Notes: generated from the letters alone by a model not told the origin. A DNA stretch of 64,000 bases from Pseudaeromonas sharmana (GCF_042649925.1 NZ_JBHSAF010000015.1:310001-374000), one strand, 5' to 3'. Shown: positions 32,053 to 41,808, counted from the stretch's first letter. A program made the numbers and translations.

Positions 32053-34509
32053 ATGCGTGTTTTGAAGTTTGGAGGCTCTTCACTGGCCGATGCCGAACGC
32101 TTCTTGCGAGTGTCGGACATAGTGGTCAACAATCAGCAGCAGGCCCAGGTAGCCCTGGTTCTCTCCGCACCGGCCAAGGTGACGAATCACCTTGTCGCTC
32201 TGGTTGAACAGACCAGCCGCGGTCTGGATGCCAGTGATACGCTGCTGGAGATTGAAGGCATATTCAGTCGCCTGATTGCAGGACTCAAGAGCAAGTACCC
32301 TGCACTGGACGACGACAAACTGATGGCGCGCATGGCTCAGGAATTCAGTGTCGTGCGTCGTCAGATGCAGGGCATCTCATTGCTGGGGCAATGCCCGGAC
32401 AATATTCAGGCACTGATTTTGAGCCGTGGAGAGGCCTTGTCTGTCGCCTGCATGCAAGAACTGCTGCAAGTCCGTGGGCATGCCGTCGAGCTGATTGACC
32501 CGGTACAGCTGTTGCTGGCCGAGGGGGGCTACCTGGAGTCCCATGTCAATATTGATGTCTCGCGCGCCCGGTTCCAGCGTCGTCCCGTCAGAGCGGAAGC
32601 CATCTACTTGATGGCCGGGTTCACCGGCGGTAATCCACAAGGTGAACTGGTATTGCTGGGGCGCAATGGTTCGGATTACTCCGCGGCCTGTTTGGCTGCC
32701 TGTGTCAGCGCCGAGTGTTGCGAAATCTGGACGGATGTCGATGGCGTATATAGCTGCGATCCACGCCTGGTGCCAGATGCTGTGCTGCTGAAGCGGATGT
32801 CCTACAAGGAGGCGATGGAGCTTTCCTATTTTGGTGCCAAAGTGCTGCATCCGCGCACCATAGCCCCGATCGCCCAGTTTCATATCCCCTGTCTGATCAA
32901 GAACAGCTTTAATCCACAAGGTGAGGGGACCCTGATCGCCGAACAGGGCGATGATGAGTTACCGGTAAAAGGGATCTCGGATTTGGCCGGGATCTCGATG
33001 ATCAACGTTAGTGGTCCTGGTATGAAAGGCATGGTCGGCATGGCTGGCCGCATCTTCACCGCCGTGTCTCGCGCTGGTGTCTCTATTACCCTGATTACGC
33101 AATCCTCTTCCGAATACAGCATCAGTTTCTGCATCCATACCTATGATGCCGAGAAGGCACGTCAAATCCTGGAATCTGAATTTGAACTTGAGCTCAAGGC
33201 GGGCCTGCTGGAAGAGATTGAAATGCGCCATGACCTGGCGATCATCTCCGTCGTTGGCGATGGCATGCGCACCAGCAAGGGGGTCGCGGCACGTTTCTTC
33301 ATGTCTCTGGCGCAAGGCAACATCAACATCGTTGCCATTGCTCAAGGTTCGAGTGAACGTTCGATTTCTGCCGTGGTGGGTAAGGACAAGGTCAATGAAG
33401 CGATCAAGGCCTGCCATCAGAATTTCTTTACCAGCATGCAGTTTATCGATTTGATCCTGGTTGGCTTGGGCGGGGTCGGTGGGGCCTTGTTGGAGCAGAT
33501 CCGCCGTCAGCAACCTGTGCTGGCACAACAGGGGATCGGCTTGCGAGTCGTCGGGCTGGCAAATTCGCGTAAGCTGGCGCTTAGTCGTGATGGTCTTGAT
33601 CTGGCTAATTGGCAGGCGTTGCTAGCTGAAGCGCAGCAGGGATTCTCGTTACAGGCGGTCAAGAAGCTGGTGGATGATAGCCACCTGATCAATCCGGTGA
33701 TTGTGGATTGTACCTCGGATGAGAATGTGGCGAGCCAATATGCCGATTTCCTGGCCGCGGGTTTCCACGTCGTCACGCCGAACAAAAAAGCCAATACCAG
33801 CTCCATCGCCTACTATCGAGAACTGCGCAAGACCGCATTACTGACTCGCCGCAAGTTCTTGTATGAGACTAACGTTGGCGCGGGTCTACCTGTCATCGAA
33901 AATCTGCAGAATTTGATCAAAGCTGGCGACAAGTTGCAGGCGTTTAATGGCATCTTATCCGGCTCGCTCTCCTTTATTTTTGGTAAATTGGACGAAGGCA
34001 TGTCGTTCTCTGAAGCGACGTTGACGGCCAAGGGCAAGGGATTCACCGAGCCCGATCCCCGCGATGATCTCAGTGGGATGGATGTAGCCCGCAAGCTGCT
34101 GATTCTGGCACGCGAGGCTGGTCTGCCGCTCGAGCTCGATGATGTTGAGGTAGAGCAGGCGTTGCCGCCAGGATTTGATTGCAGTGGTGATACCGACACC
34201 TTTATTCGGCGTTTGCCAGAAGCGGATGCCTGGTTCGCGGCCGAAGTCAGCAAGGCTAAGGCGGCAGGTCAAGTGCTACGTTATGTTGGCTCCATTGAGC
34301 AAGGCAAGTGCAAGGTGGCGATTAAAGCGGTTGATGAGAATGATCCGCTGTTCAAGGTCAAGGATGGCGAAAACGCCTTGGCGTTTTTCTCTACCTATTA
34401 TCAACCGATTCCTCTGGTACTGCGCGGATATGGTGCGGGTACCGAGGTCACCGCGGCCGGGGTATTCGCCGACCTGCTGCGCACCCTTAACTGGAAGCAG
34501 GAGGTTTAA
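32053..34509 (+). CDS. thrA: Bifunctional aspartokinase / homoserine dehydrogenase I
   Basis: ThrA catalyses the first and third steps from aspartate to threonine: phosphorylation of aspartate and NADPH reduction of aspartate semialdehyde. The 818-residue protein (E. coli 820) has the aspartokinase opening MRVLKFGGSSLADAERF, then GRNGSDYSAA and DVDGVYSCDPR. Two ACT domains (about 320-465) mediate threonine inhibition. The dehydrogenase follows with the nucleotide-binding loop LVGLGGVGGALLEQI (about 468-482) and NVGAGLPVI and GILSGSLSFIF blocks. It is the first structural gene after the attenuator; thrB starts 1 bp after its stop. Confidence 0.97.
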   Translation: MRVLKFGGSSLADAERFLRVSDIVVNNQQQAQVALVLSAPAKVTNHLVALVEQTSRGLDASDTLLEIEGIFSRLIAGLKSKYPALDDDKLMARMAQEFSVVRRQMQGISLLGQCPDNIQALILSRGEALSVACMQELLQVRGHAVELIDPVQLLLAEGGYLESHVNIDVSRARFQRRPVRAEAIYLMAGFTGGNPQGELVLLGRNGSDYSAACLAACVSAECCEIWTDVDGVYSCDPRLVPDAVLLKRMSYKEAMELSYFGAKVLHPRTIAPIAQFHIPCLIKNSFNPQGEGTLIAEQGDDELPVKGISDLAGISMINVSGPGMKGMVGMAGRIFTAVSRAGVSITLITQSSSEYSISFCIHTYDAEKARQILESEFELELKAGLLEEIEMRHDLAIISVVGDGMRTSKGVAARFFMSLAQGNINIVAIAQGSSERSISAVVGKDKVNEAIKACHQNFFTSMQFIDLILVGLGGVGGALLEQIRRQQPVLAQQGIGLRVVGLANSRKLALSRDGLDLANWQALLAEAQQGFSLQAVKKLVDDSHLINPVIVDCTSDENVASQYADFLAAGFHVVTPNKKANTSSIAYYRELRKTALLTRRKFLYETNVGAGLPVIENLQNLIKAGDKLQAFNGILSGSLSFIFGKLDEGMSFSEATLTAKGKGFTEPDPRDDLSGMDVARKLLILAREAGLPLELDDVEVEQALPPGFDCSGDTDTFIRRLPEADAWFAAEVSKAKAAGQVLRYVGSIEQGKCKVAIKAVDENDPLFKVKDGENALAFFSTYYQPIPLVLRGYGAGTEVTAAGVFADLLRTLNWKQEV

Positions 34510-34510
34510 C

Positions 34511-35461
34511 ATGGCTGTTGTTGCATATGCGCCAGCTTCAATTGGGAATGTTAGTGTGGGTTTTGATGTACTCGGCGCGGCGTTAGCCCCTATCGATGGG
34601 GCTTTGCTGGGGGATCGTGTCGAAGTGCATGAGGCGGAGCAGGCTTTTTCGTTAAGCTGCCGCGGCCGCTTTGCCCACAAGCTTCCGGCAGAGGCTGAGA
34701 AGAACATCGTATATGACTGCTATCTGGGATACGCCGCGGCACTCCAGCTGCGCGGTCGTACCGTTCGCCCCCTGCATATGGTCCTGGAAAAGAATCTGCC
34801 GATAGGGTCCGGGCTGGGCTCTAGCGCTTCCAGCATTGTTGCTGCGCTTGAAGCGTTGAATGCGTTTCATGATTATGCGCTTAGCAAGGATGAGCAGTTG
34901 CTCTTGATGGGGGAGCTGGAAGGGAAAATCTCCGGCTCGGTCCATTATGACAACGTAGCGCCCTGCTATCTTGGTGGCATTCAGCTGATGATCGAAGAAG
35001 AGGGGGTCATCAGTCAGGCAGTACCAGACGTGGAGTCTTGGTATTGGGTCTCCTGTTACCCTGGAATCAGTATCAGCACTGCTGAGGCGCGGGCAATTTT
35101 ACCGGCACAGTACCGGCGTAGTGATTGTTTGACGTACGGGCGCCGTTTGGCGGCATTTATCCATGCCAGCCATACCGGCCAGGCGGAGCTGGCGGCAGCT
35201 GTGTTGAAGGATGTGATTGCTGAACCGTATCGACAGGCACTGATTCCCGGCTTTAACGAGGCGCGTCAGCACGCCGCAATTTCCGGTGCATTGGCAACCG
35301 GCATTTCCGGCTCCGGCCCCAGCATTTTTGTTGTCATGACGGACAAGCAGCAAGCCTTGCGTATGAAGGAGTGGCTGGAGGCGAACTTTATCCAGAACCA
35401 GGACGGGTTCTGTCACGTATGCCGTATTGATCGTCAGGGAACGACGGTTACTTCTATCTGA
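34511..35461 (+). CDS. thrB: Homoserine kinase
   Basis: ThrB phosphorylates homoserine using ATP. The 316-residue GHMP kinase has the N-terminal block VAYAPASIGNVSVGFDVLG, the phosphate-binding loop LPIGSGLGSSASSIVAAL (about 94-111) and the C-terminal GISGSGPSIF. ATG 34511 follows the thrA stop by one base; the ribosome site CAGGAGG overlaps the end of thrA, so translation is coupled. The family normally has about 310 residues. Confidence 0.97.
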   Translation: MAVVAYAPASIGNVSVGFDVLGAALAPIDGALLGDRVEVHEAEQAFSLSCRGRFAHKLPAEAEKNIVYDCYLGYAAALQLRGRTVRPLHMVLEKNLPIGSGLGSSASSIVAALEALNAFHDYALSKDEQLLLMGELEGKISGSVHYDNVAPCYLGGIQLMIEEEGVISQAVPDVESWYWVSCYPGISISTAEARAILPAQYRRSDCLTYGRRLAAFIHASHTGQAELAAAVLKDVIAEPYRQALIPGFNEARQHAAISGALATGISGSGPSIFVVMTDKQQALRMKEWLEANFIQNQDGFCHVCRIDRQGTTVTSI

Positions 35462-35479
35462 ATTAAGGATGTCAGCATC

Positions 35480-36751
35480 ATGAAGTTGTACAACATCAAG
35501 GATCACAGTGAGCAGGTCGACTTTGCGCAAGCGGTCAAGCAAGGTCTGGGTCGTGAACAAGGTCTGTTCTTTCCGGAGCAGATAGCCCCATTGGCAGATG
35601 TCGATGGGCTGTTGGCAAAGCCACTGGTGGAGCGTTCGGCTATCATTTTACGTCACTTGCTCGGTGATGAGTTGCCTGAGCTGGCGCAGTTGATTGCCAA
35701 TGCATTCACTTTCCCGGCACCTTTGGTGCAAGTGGCGGAGAATCAGTATGCGCTGGAGCTGTTTCATGGCCCGACACTGGCCTTCAAAGATTTTGGCGGG
35801 CGCTTTATGGCGCAATGCCTGACTGCGGTGTCGGATGGCAAGAAAATCACCATCCTGACCGCCACGTCCGGGGATACCGGTGCCGCTGTGGCGCATGCTT
35901 TCTATGGTCTGCCGAATATCGAAGTGGTGATCCTGTACCCCAAAGGCAAGATCAGCCCACTACAAGAAAAACTGTTCTGTACCCTGGGTGGCAACATCCG
36001 TACCGTCGCGGTGAATGGCGCGTTCGACGATTGCCAGGCGTTGGTAAAGCAAGCGTTCGATGATGAAGAATTGAAACTGGCGATAGGTCTTAATTCGGCG
36101 AACTCTATCAACATCAGCCGCTTGTTGGCTCAGGTCTGCTACTACTTTGAAGCGATAGCGCAACTACCAGTGACGAAGCGGGCTGAAGCGGTTATTGCCG
36201 TGCCATCCGGCAACTTCGGTAATTTAACCGCAGGTTTGATCGCCAAGGCACTTGGACTGCCGGTGAAGCGCTTTATCGTGGCTACCAATGCCAATGATAC
36301 GGTTCCTCGCTATCTGCAAGAGGGCCACTGGGATCCCCAGGCGACAGTGGCCACACTGTCAAATGCGATGGATGTCAGTCGCCCCAACAACTGGCCGCGC
36401 GTCGAGGAGCTGTTCCGCGTCAAGGGGTGGTCGTTGAAGGCACTGGGCGCAGCCTCGCGTGATGATGAACAGACTCGTGATGCCTTGCAGCGTCTTTATC
36501 AACAGGGCTATCTGTGCGAGCCTCATGGCGCTATTGCCTGGGACGTCATGCAGTCGTCACTGTGCGATCAGGAGTGTGGTGTGTTCCTGTGTACCGCACA
36601 TCCAGCCAAGTTTAAGGAAAGCGTCGATAGTATTCTTGGCATTGATGTCGAGTTGCCAGCTCCATTGGCAGAGCGTGCCGACCTGGCTCTGCTGTCTGAA
36701 GAGATGGATGTCGACTTTTCGGCATTACGGGATTATCTGCTTAGAGCCTGA
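35480..36751 (+). CDS. thrC: Threonine synthase
   Basis: ThrC converts O-phosphohomoserine to threonine with pyridoxal phosphate. The 423-residue protein opens MKLYNIKDHSEQVDFAQAVKQGLGREQGLFFPE. The PLP-lysine motif is GPTLAFKDFGGRFM (about 96-109), with TATSGDTGAAVAHAF and VPSGNFGNLTAGLIAK binding the cofactor phosphate. It is the last gene of the operon, 18 bp after thrB, and a strong terminator follows 17 bp after its stop. The size matches E. coli ThrC (428). Confidence 0.97.
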   Translation: MKLYNIKDHSEQVDFAQAVKQGLGREQGLFFPEQIAPLADVDGLLAKPLVERSAIILRHLLGDELPELAQLIANAFTFPAPLVQVAENQYALELFHGPTLAFKDFGGRFMAQCLTAVSDGKKITILTATSGDTGAAVAHAFYGLPNIEVVILYPKGKISPLQEKLFCTLGGNIRTVAVNGAFDDCQALVKQAFDDEELKLAIGLNSANSINISRLLAQVCYYFEAIAQLPVTKRAEAVIAVPSGNFGNLTAGLIAKALGLPVKRFIVATNANDTVPRYLQEGHWDPQATVATLSNAMDVSRPNNWPRVEELFRVKGWSLKALGAASRDDEQTRDALQRLYQQGYLCEPHGAIAWDVMQSSLCDQECGVFLCTAHPAKFKESVDSILGIDVELPAPLAERADLALLSEEMDVDFSALRDYLLRA

Positions 36752-36768
36752 TAACACTCATTTTAAAG

Positions 36769-36799
36769 AAAGCCGGGCATGCCCCGGCTTTTGTTTTTT
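36769..36799 (+). terminator. Intrinsic terminator of the thr operon
   Basis: AAAGCCGGG (36769-36777) and CCCGGCTTT (36783-36791) form a 9-bp stem with a CATGC loop, followed by TGTTTTTT. Confidence 0.92.
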
Positions 36800-36855
36800 A
36801 ACCGGGAATGATCTGTTAGCCTTGCTCCGTCGATTACAGTTGGAGCTGTTTTTCT

Positions 36856-37719
36856 ATGACCGTATTGAACGATTTACTCTCTTTGCTGGCACTTGAGCGC
36901 ATAGAGGCTGGCCACTTTCGCGGACAGAGCCAGGATTTAGGCTTTGGTGCCGTATTTGGTGGCCAGGTGATGGGGCAGGCTCTTTCAGCGGCATATCAGA
37001 CGGTGGCACCCGAGCGCATGGTGCATTCATTACACTGTTACTTTCTGCGGCCCGGGGATGTTAACCATCCGATTTTATATGAGGTTGAGCATATACGAGA
37101 TGGCAACACCGTCTCGACCCGCAGAGTACAGGCCATTCAGCATGGCAAGAGCATTTTCTACTTGAATGCGTCGTTCCAAATTGAAGAGCCTGGCTGGGAG
37201 CATCATGATGTAATGCCTGAGGTCGAAGGACCAGATGGACTGCGTAGCGAGCAGGAGTGGGCGGAGCAACTTAAAGCATTTATCCCGCCATTCTTGCATG
37301 ACAAACTGCTGAGCGAGAAACCCATCGAGATGCGTCCGGTGACGTTTGTCAATCCACTGCAGGCGGCACCTTGCGACGCCAGGCGTTATGTCTGGTTCAA
37401 GGCGAATGGCCAGATGCCCGATGATCCTGCAATTCACCGATACCTGCTGGCCTACGCGTCCGATTTCAATTTCTTGCCGACGGCGCTACAACCGCATGGG
37501 ATTGCCTTCTTCGATCGAAATTTACAAGTTGCGACCATTGATCACGCCATGTGGTTCCATCGTGATTTTCGATTTGATGACTGGTTGTTGTATGCCGTCG
37601 ATAGCCCAAGCGCCTCCGGTGGTCGAGGTTTGGTGCGTGGACAGTTTTTCACCCGGGATGGGAAATTGGTTGCCAGCTCGATTCAGGAAGGGGTGATTCG
37701 CCGTCGGGTCAAGGAGTAG
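36856..37719 (+). CDS. tesB: Acyl-CoA thioesterase II
   Basis: TesB hydrolyses medium- and long-chain acyl-CoA to free fatty acid and CoA. The 287-residue double-hotdog protein keeps the three catalytic residues defined in E. coli: Asp in YASDFNFLPTAL, Thr in VATIDHAMWFH and Gln in SSIQEGVIR. The N-terminal hotdog carries GAVFGGQVMGQAL and HSLHCYFLRPGD. It is monocistronic between two terminators. GGAG lies about 11 nt before ATG 36856. Confidence 0.95.
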   Translation: MTVLNDLLSLLALERIEAGHFRGQSQDLGFGAVFGGQVMGQALSAAYQTVAPERMVHSLHCYFLRPGDVNHPILYEVEHIRDGNTVSTRRVQAIQHGKSIFYLNASFQIEEPGWEHHDVMPEVEGPDGLRSEQEWAEQLKAFIPPFLHDKLLSEKPIEMRPVTFVNPLQAAPCDARRYVWFKANGQMPDDPAIHRYLLAYASDFNFLPTALQPHGIAFFDRNLQVATIDHAMWFHRDFRFDDWLLYAVDSPSASGGRGLVRGQFFTRDGKLVASSIQEGVIRRRVKE

Positions 37720-37752
37720 GCGAGGAAGTGGCTTTGCAGCGCCTCGCGCATA

Positions 37753-37780
37753 AAAAAGCCAGCCGTGAGGCTGGCTTTTT
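37753..37780. terminator. Bidirectional terminator between tesB and crr
   Basis: AAAAAGCCAGCC (37753-37764) and GGCTGGCTTTTT (37769-37780) form a perfect 12-bp stem with a GTGA loop and T-runs on both strands. It serves tesB and the convergent pts operon. Confidence 0.93.
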
Positions 37781-37794
37781 AGTGACGCAACAGC

Positions 37795-38304
37795 TTACTT
37801 TTTGATGCGCATAACCGGGGTTTCACCCAGAGTTACGGCACCGTTCAGCTTCGTCAGCTCCTTGATGTCATCCATGTTGGAAATGACAACAGGGGTCAGG
37901 GTCGACTTTGCCTTAGCCTCAAGAACAGCCAGGTCAAACTCGATGATGGTGTCACCCTTCTTCACCTGCTGACCTTCAGCGGCGATACGGGTAAAGCCTT
38001 CACCCTTCAGCTCAACGGTGTCGATACCAAAGTGCACGAACAGCTCGATACCGCTATCGGATTCAATCGAAAATGCATGGTTGGTTTCGAAGATCTTGCC
38101 AATGGTGCCGTCACAAGGAGCAACCATCTTGTTACCAGCCGGCTTGATAGCAATGCCATCACCTACGATCTTCTCAGCAAAAACCACATCCGGCACATCT
38201 TCGATCGGAATGATTTCACCTGACAAGGGTGCAAAAATCTCGATACCGCTGTTGTCTGAGCTGTCATCGGATACCAGCTTTCTCAGTTTGTCGAACAAAC
38301 CCAT
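37795..38304 (-). CDS. crr: PTS glucose-specific EIIA component
   Basis: EIIA-Glc carries phosphate from HPr to the glucose permease and, by its phosphorylation state, controls adenylate cyclase and inducer exclusion in enteric bacteria. The 169-residue protein has the active His in LFVHFGIDTVELKGEGF (about 87-103) and an N-terminal amphipathic tail MGLFDKLRKLV. GGGAG lies 8 nt before ATG 38304. It is the last gene of ptsH-ptsI-crr, 44 bp after ptsI. Confidence 0.97.
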   Translation of the reverse strand: MGLFDKLRKLVSDDSSDNSGIEIFAPLSGEIIPIEDVPDVVFAEKIVGDGIAIKPAGNKMVAPCDGTIGKIFETNHAFSIESDSGIELFVHFGIDTVELKGEGFTRIAAEGQQVKKGDTIIEFDLAVLEAKAKSTLTPVVISNMDDIKELTKLNGAVTLGETPVMRIKK

Positions 38305-38348
38305 AGTGTAAGCTCCCAAGAGTTGTTGTTATCTTTCTGCTACTGATT

Positions 38349-40076
38349 TTAACAGACAGCCTTTTGCTTCACAAAGTTATCCAGCACGGCTTCTACTTCA
38401 GCAATCGTAGCACATGCCAGCGCTTGATCCGCCATCGCTTTGACCGCAGCGAAGTTCGCGCCACGAATCAGCTGTTTTACGCGTGGAATCGAGATGGCAC
38501 TCATCGAGAACTCATCCAATCCCATACCCAACAGCAGCAGGGAGGCTCGATCATCACCAGCAAGCTCACCACACATACCGGTCCACTTACCTTCGGCATG
38601 CGAGGCATCGATGACTTGCTTGATAAGGTTCAGTACAGAGGGAGAGAGCGGGTTGTACAGACCAGAGATCATTTCATTGCCACGATCCACTGCCAGCGTG
38701 TACTGGGTCAGATCGTTGGTACCGATAGAGAAGAAATCCGCTTCTTTAGCCAGATGACGTGCAATGATGGCGGCCGCAGGTGTTTCGATCATGACACCGA
38801 CTTCGATATTTTCATCGAAAGGTTGGCCTTCAGCGCGCAGTTCTTCTTTCAGCTCAGCGATTTCAGCTTTCAGAGCTCGTAACTCTTCTACTGAAATGAT
38901 CATCGGGAACATGATGCGCAGTTTGCCATAGGCGGAGGCGCGCAGGATGGCGCGCAACTGGGTGTGCATGATGTCCTTGCGGTCGAAGAAAATGCGAACT
39001 GCACGCCAACCGAGGAAGGGGTTCATCTCTTTCGGGAACTTCATGTAAGGAAGTTCTTTATCACCACCGATGTCCATGGTACGGACGATGATGGGGTGAT
39101 CCGGCATGGATTCCGCGACTTCCTTATAAGCACGATATTGTTCGTCCTCGGAAGGCAGAGCGTCACGATCCATAAACAGGAATTCAGTCCGGTACAGACC
39201 GACACCTTCTGCGCCGTTGCGATGCGCGCCGTCCATATCCTTGATGGTACCGATATTGGCGCAGACCTCAACGCGGTGACCATCAACGGTTTCGGCTGGC
39301 ATTTCGCGAAGTTTGGCCAGTTCAGCCTTTTCGGCCAAGAACTTGTTCTGAGCATCACGCAGCTTGGTGACTTGCTCTTCAGCAGGATTGATCAGCACTT
39401 CATTATGCAGTGCATCCAGAACCAGAAAATCGCCAGTCTTGACGCGTTGTGTTATGTCATTGGTACCCACAATCGCCGGCAGCTCCAGAGAGCGGGCCAT
39501 GATTGAGGTGTGTGAGGTACGGCCACCAATGTCGGTGACAAAACCACGGACAAAGTTCAGGTTGATCTGGGCCGTCTCGGAAGGTGTCAGGTCATGAGCG
39601 ACCAGAATGACTTCCTCATCAATCGTGCTCAGGTTGACGATTTCCATCCCGAGCGCGTTCTTGACCAGGCGCGTACCGATGTCGCGGAAGTCGGTTGCTC
39701 GTTCACGCAAATAGGGGTCATCCAGCTCGGCCATCATGGATGCATATTGCTCGATGGCGTGGTGAATGGCCTTTTCGGCAGCAAAGCGCTCATCACGAAT
39801 CAGAGCAACAATGTCTGACTCCAGCTCTTCATCTTCCAAGAGCATGATATGCCCTTCGAAGATGGCTTCTTTTTCCTCTCCGAACGTCTTGCCAGCCATT
39901 ACTTTGATGGCTTCAAGTTGTTGTGAGGATTTGCTACGTGCTTCAAAGAAGCGAGCAACTTCGCGCTCGACGTTTTCTTCGGCAACTTGTTCGTTGTTGA
40001 TGACGATCGGGTCTTCTTTCAGCAGCAACGCTTTAGCGAAAGCGACGCCCGGTGATGCCAGGATTCCAGAGATCAT
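38349..40076 (-). CDS. ptsI: Phosphoenolpyruvate-protein phosphotransferase (Enzyme I)
   Basis: Enzyme I takes phosphate from phosphoenolpyruvate and passes it to HPr. The 575-residue protein has the same length as E. coli EI. The phosphorylated His is in GGRTSHTSIMARSLELPAIVG (about 185-205). The PEP-binding barrel has GVGLYRTEFLFM, ENIEVGVMIETPAA, FSIGTNDLTQYTLAVDRGNE and the active Cys in GMCGELAGD. It sits between ptsH (55 bp upstream) and crr. Confidence 0.98.
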   Translation of the reverse strand: MISGILASPGVAFAKALLLKEDPIVINNEQVAEENVEREVARFFEARSKSSQQLEAIKVMAGKTFGEEKEAIFEGHIMLLEDEELESDIVALIRDERFAAEKAIHHAIEQYASMMAELDDPYLRERATDFRDIGTRLVKNALGMEIVNLSTIDEEVILVAHDLTPSETAQINLNFVRGFVTDIGGRTSHTSIMARSLELPAIVGTNDITQRVKTGDFLVLDALHNEVLINPAEEQVTKLRDAQNKFLAEKAELAKLREMPAETVDGHRVEVCANIGTIKDMDGAHRNGAEGVGLYRTEFLFMDRDALPSEDEQYRAYKEVAESMPDHPIIVRTMDIGGDKELPYMKFPKEMNPFLGWRAVRIFFDRKDIMHTQLRAILRASAYGKLRIMFPMIISVEELRALKAEIAELKEELRAEGQPFDENIEVGVMIETPAAAIIARHLAKEADFFSIGTNDLTQYTLAVDRGNEMISGLYNPLSPSVLNLIKQVIDASHAEGKWTGMCGELAGDDRASLLLLGMGLDEFSMSAISIPRVKQLIRGANFAAVKAMADQALACATIAEVEAVLDNFVKQKAVC

Positions 40077-40131
40077 AGCCGTACCTGTATGCAGAGTGTG
40101 GATACCAGAAGTATGGGAAGGGGAGCTGGAA

Positions 40132-40389
40132 TTATTCCAGCTCGGCCATCAGGGCAACCAGCTTCTCAACGGCTTTCTGGGCATCCGGACCATCGGCTTG
40201 AATGGTAACGGTGGTACCCTTGGTCAGACCCAGAGTTTGCAGTTTGAACAGGCTCTTGGCACTGGCAGACTTGCCACCGCTGATTACATTGATCTCGCTT
40301 TGGAACTCTTTGGCTTCCTTGACGAACTGGGCAGCCGGACGAGTGTGGAGACCGTTTTCAGCGGTAATAACTACAGATTTCTCAAACAT
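40132..40389 (-). CDS. ptsH: Phosphocarrier protein HPr
   Basis: HPr relays phosphate from Enzyme I to the EIIA domains. The 85-residue protein has His15 in ENGLHTRPAAQFV and Ser46 in SAKSLFKLQTLGLTKGT. It is the first gene of the pts operon. The 405-bp region upstream to cysK holds the promoter; a candidate CRP half-site (TGTGA at 40504-40508, weakly matched on the other side) is present but not convincing. Confidence 0.97.
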   Translation of the reverse strand: MFEKSVVITAENGLHTRPAAQFVKEAKEFQSEINVISGGKSASAKSLFKLQTLGLTKGTTVTIQADGPDAQKAVEKLVALMAELE

Positions 40390-40682
40390 TTTTCACCCCA
40401 ATGTTGTTGAAGTTGGACAGAGTGTGGTTACTGTCCAGATGCAAATTCAGCGTGGCGATCACAACAACGGCACAACTGGTAGTCGTTATATTAGTGCTCG
40501 GGTTGTGACCGAGCTCGGATTATGCCCTGCTAATAAGGCCTGCAAAAGGCCATAGGGTTAGGATGCAACAAAAAATATCCATGCGTTACTTTTTGATACG
40601 TTACGCGTGAAAACCCTTGCGTCAGGTCAATGACGGCACCAAAAACGTTTCCTGGAAAACAGGTTTTTACATCAGCATCACC

Positions 40683-40705
40683 CATATTTTTCGTCGAAAA
40701 ATATG
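40683..40705. promoter_or_regulatory. 23-bp AT-rich palindrome between cysK and ptsH
   Basis: CATATTTTTCG (40683-40693) and CGAAAAATATG (40695-40705) are exact reverse complements around a single T. The near-zero spacer suits a dimeric protein-binding site better than an RNA hairpin. It lies about 300 bp upstream of ptsH and beyond the cysK terminator. Nearby (about 40582-40606) is a direct repeat of CGTTAC. The rest of 40390-40738 holds no gene. Confidence 0.45.
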
Positions 40706-40738
40706 AATTCAATCCAGCCTTGATCGGTATATAGCATG

Positions 40739-40767
40739 AAAAAAAAGCGCCAGCTAAACTGGCGCTT
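40739..40767 (-). terminator. Intrinsic terminator of cysK
   Basis: On the minus strand AAGCGCCAG and CTGGCGCTT (40759-40767 with 40745-40753) form a 9-bp stem with a 5-nt loop, followed by a T-run reaching 40739, 28 bp beyond the cysK stop. Confidence 0.9.
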
Positions 40768-40794
40768 CGATTTAATCGAAAAATCAGGCGTTGA

Positions 40795-41763
40795 TCAGGC
40801 TTGCAACTCCTGGTCCCCAAAGAGTCCCTGAAACAGCACGCTGGAGAGATAACGCTCCCCAGAACTGGGCAGGATCACGACGATGGTCTTATCGGCAAAT
40901 TCGGGCAACTCAGCAATCCGGTTGGCAGCCACGACGGCAGCGCCGGAGCTGATGCCAGCCAGAATGCCTTCTTCTTGCATCAGGCGACGCGCCATTTCGA
41001 CCGCTTCATCACTGCTGACCAGTTCAACTCGGTCGATCAGGCTCAGATCCAGGTTGCCTGGTATAAATCCAGCGCCAATTCCTTGAATCTTGTGCGGGCC
41101 AGGTTTGATCTCTTCACCAGCTAATTTTTGCGTGATAACCGGCGACTCCTTCGGCTCCACGGCAACACTGGTGATGGCTTTGCCCTGGATTTGTTTGATA
41201 TAGCGGGAGATCCCCGTGATGGTCCCACCGGTACCGACACCGGCGATCACGACATCAACTTCACCGTCCGTGTCTTCCCAGATCTCGGGGCCGGTTGTCT
41301 TGACGTGAATTTCAGGGTTGGCCGGGTTATCAAACTGTTGAAGCAGGACATAACGTTCAGGATCCGAATCACGGATTTCGACAGCCTTGGCGACAGCGCC
41401 TTTCATGCCGAGCGGTCCTTCGGTCAATACCAGATTGGCTCCGAGTGCCTTGAGCAATTTCCGGCGCTCGAGACTCATGGTGGCAGGCATGGTCAATGTG
41501 ATGGCATAACCACGCGAAGCAGCGACGAAAGCTAGTGCTATACCGGTGTTACCGCTGGTTGGCTCAATGATCTCCTTGCCTGGTCCAAGCAGCCCCTTTT
41601 TTTCTGCGTCCCAAATCATATTGGCACCAATACGGCATTTGACGCTGAAGCTTGGATTGCGGCTTTCGACCTTCGCCAGCACCTTACCTTTGGCAACCCG
41701 GTTCAACTTCACCAAAGGGGTGTGACCTATGGTGAGGGAGTTATCTTCATATACCTTGCTCAT
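40795..41763 (-). CDS. cysK: Cysteine synthase A (O-acetylserine sulfhydrylase)
   Basis: CysK makes cysteine from O-acetylserine and sulfide. The 322-residue PLP enzyme has the cofactor Lys in SVKCRIG (about 39-45), the substrate loop PTSGNTGIALAF (about 68-79) and the PLP-phosphate loop GVGTGGTITG (about 176-185). Length matches E. coli CysK (323). Downstream order cysK-ptsH-ptsI-crr is as in E. coli, but each unit has its own terminator or promoter region. Confidence 0.97.
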   Translation of the reverse strand: MSKVYEDNSLTIGHTPLVKLNRVAKGKVLAKVESRNPSFSVKCRIGANMIWDAEKKGLLGPGKEIIEPTSGNTGIALAFVAASRGYAITLTMPATMSLERRKLLKALGANLVLTEGPLGMKGAVAKAVEIRDSDPERYVLLQQFDNPANPEIHVKTTGPEIWEDTDGEVDVVIAGVGTGGTITGISRYIKQIQGKAITSVAVEPKESPVITQKLAGEEIKPGPHKIQGIGAGFIPGNLDLSLIDRVELVSSDEAVEMARRLMQEEGILAGISSGAAVVAANRIAELPEFADKTIVVILPSSGERYLSSVLFQGLFGDQELQA

Positions 41764-41808
41764 GTTGGTGTCCCTATAAGTGCGCAGATGGTGTTGTTTT
41801 GTAGATTA

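Noticed and set aside
40500..40520. CRP site upstream of ptsH
   Set aside because: One half (TGTGA) is good but the other half is poor; I mention it under ptsH but do not list it as a site.
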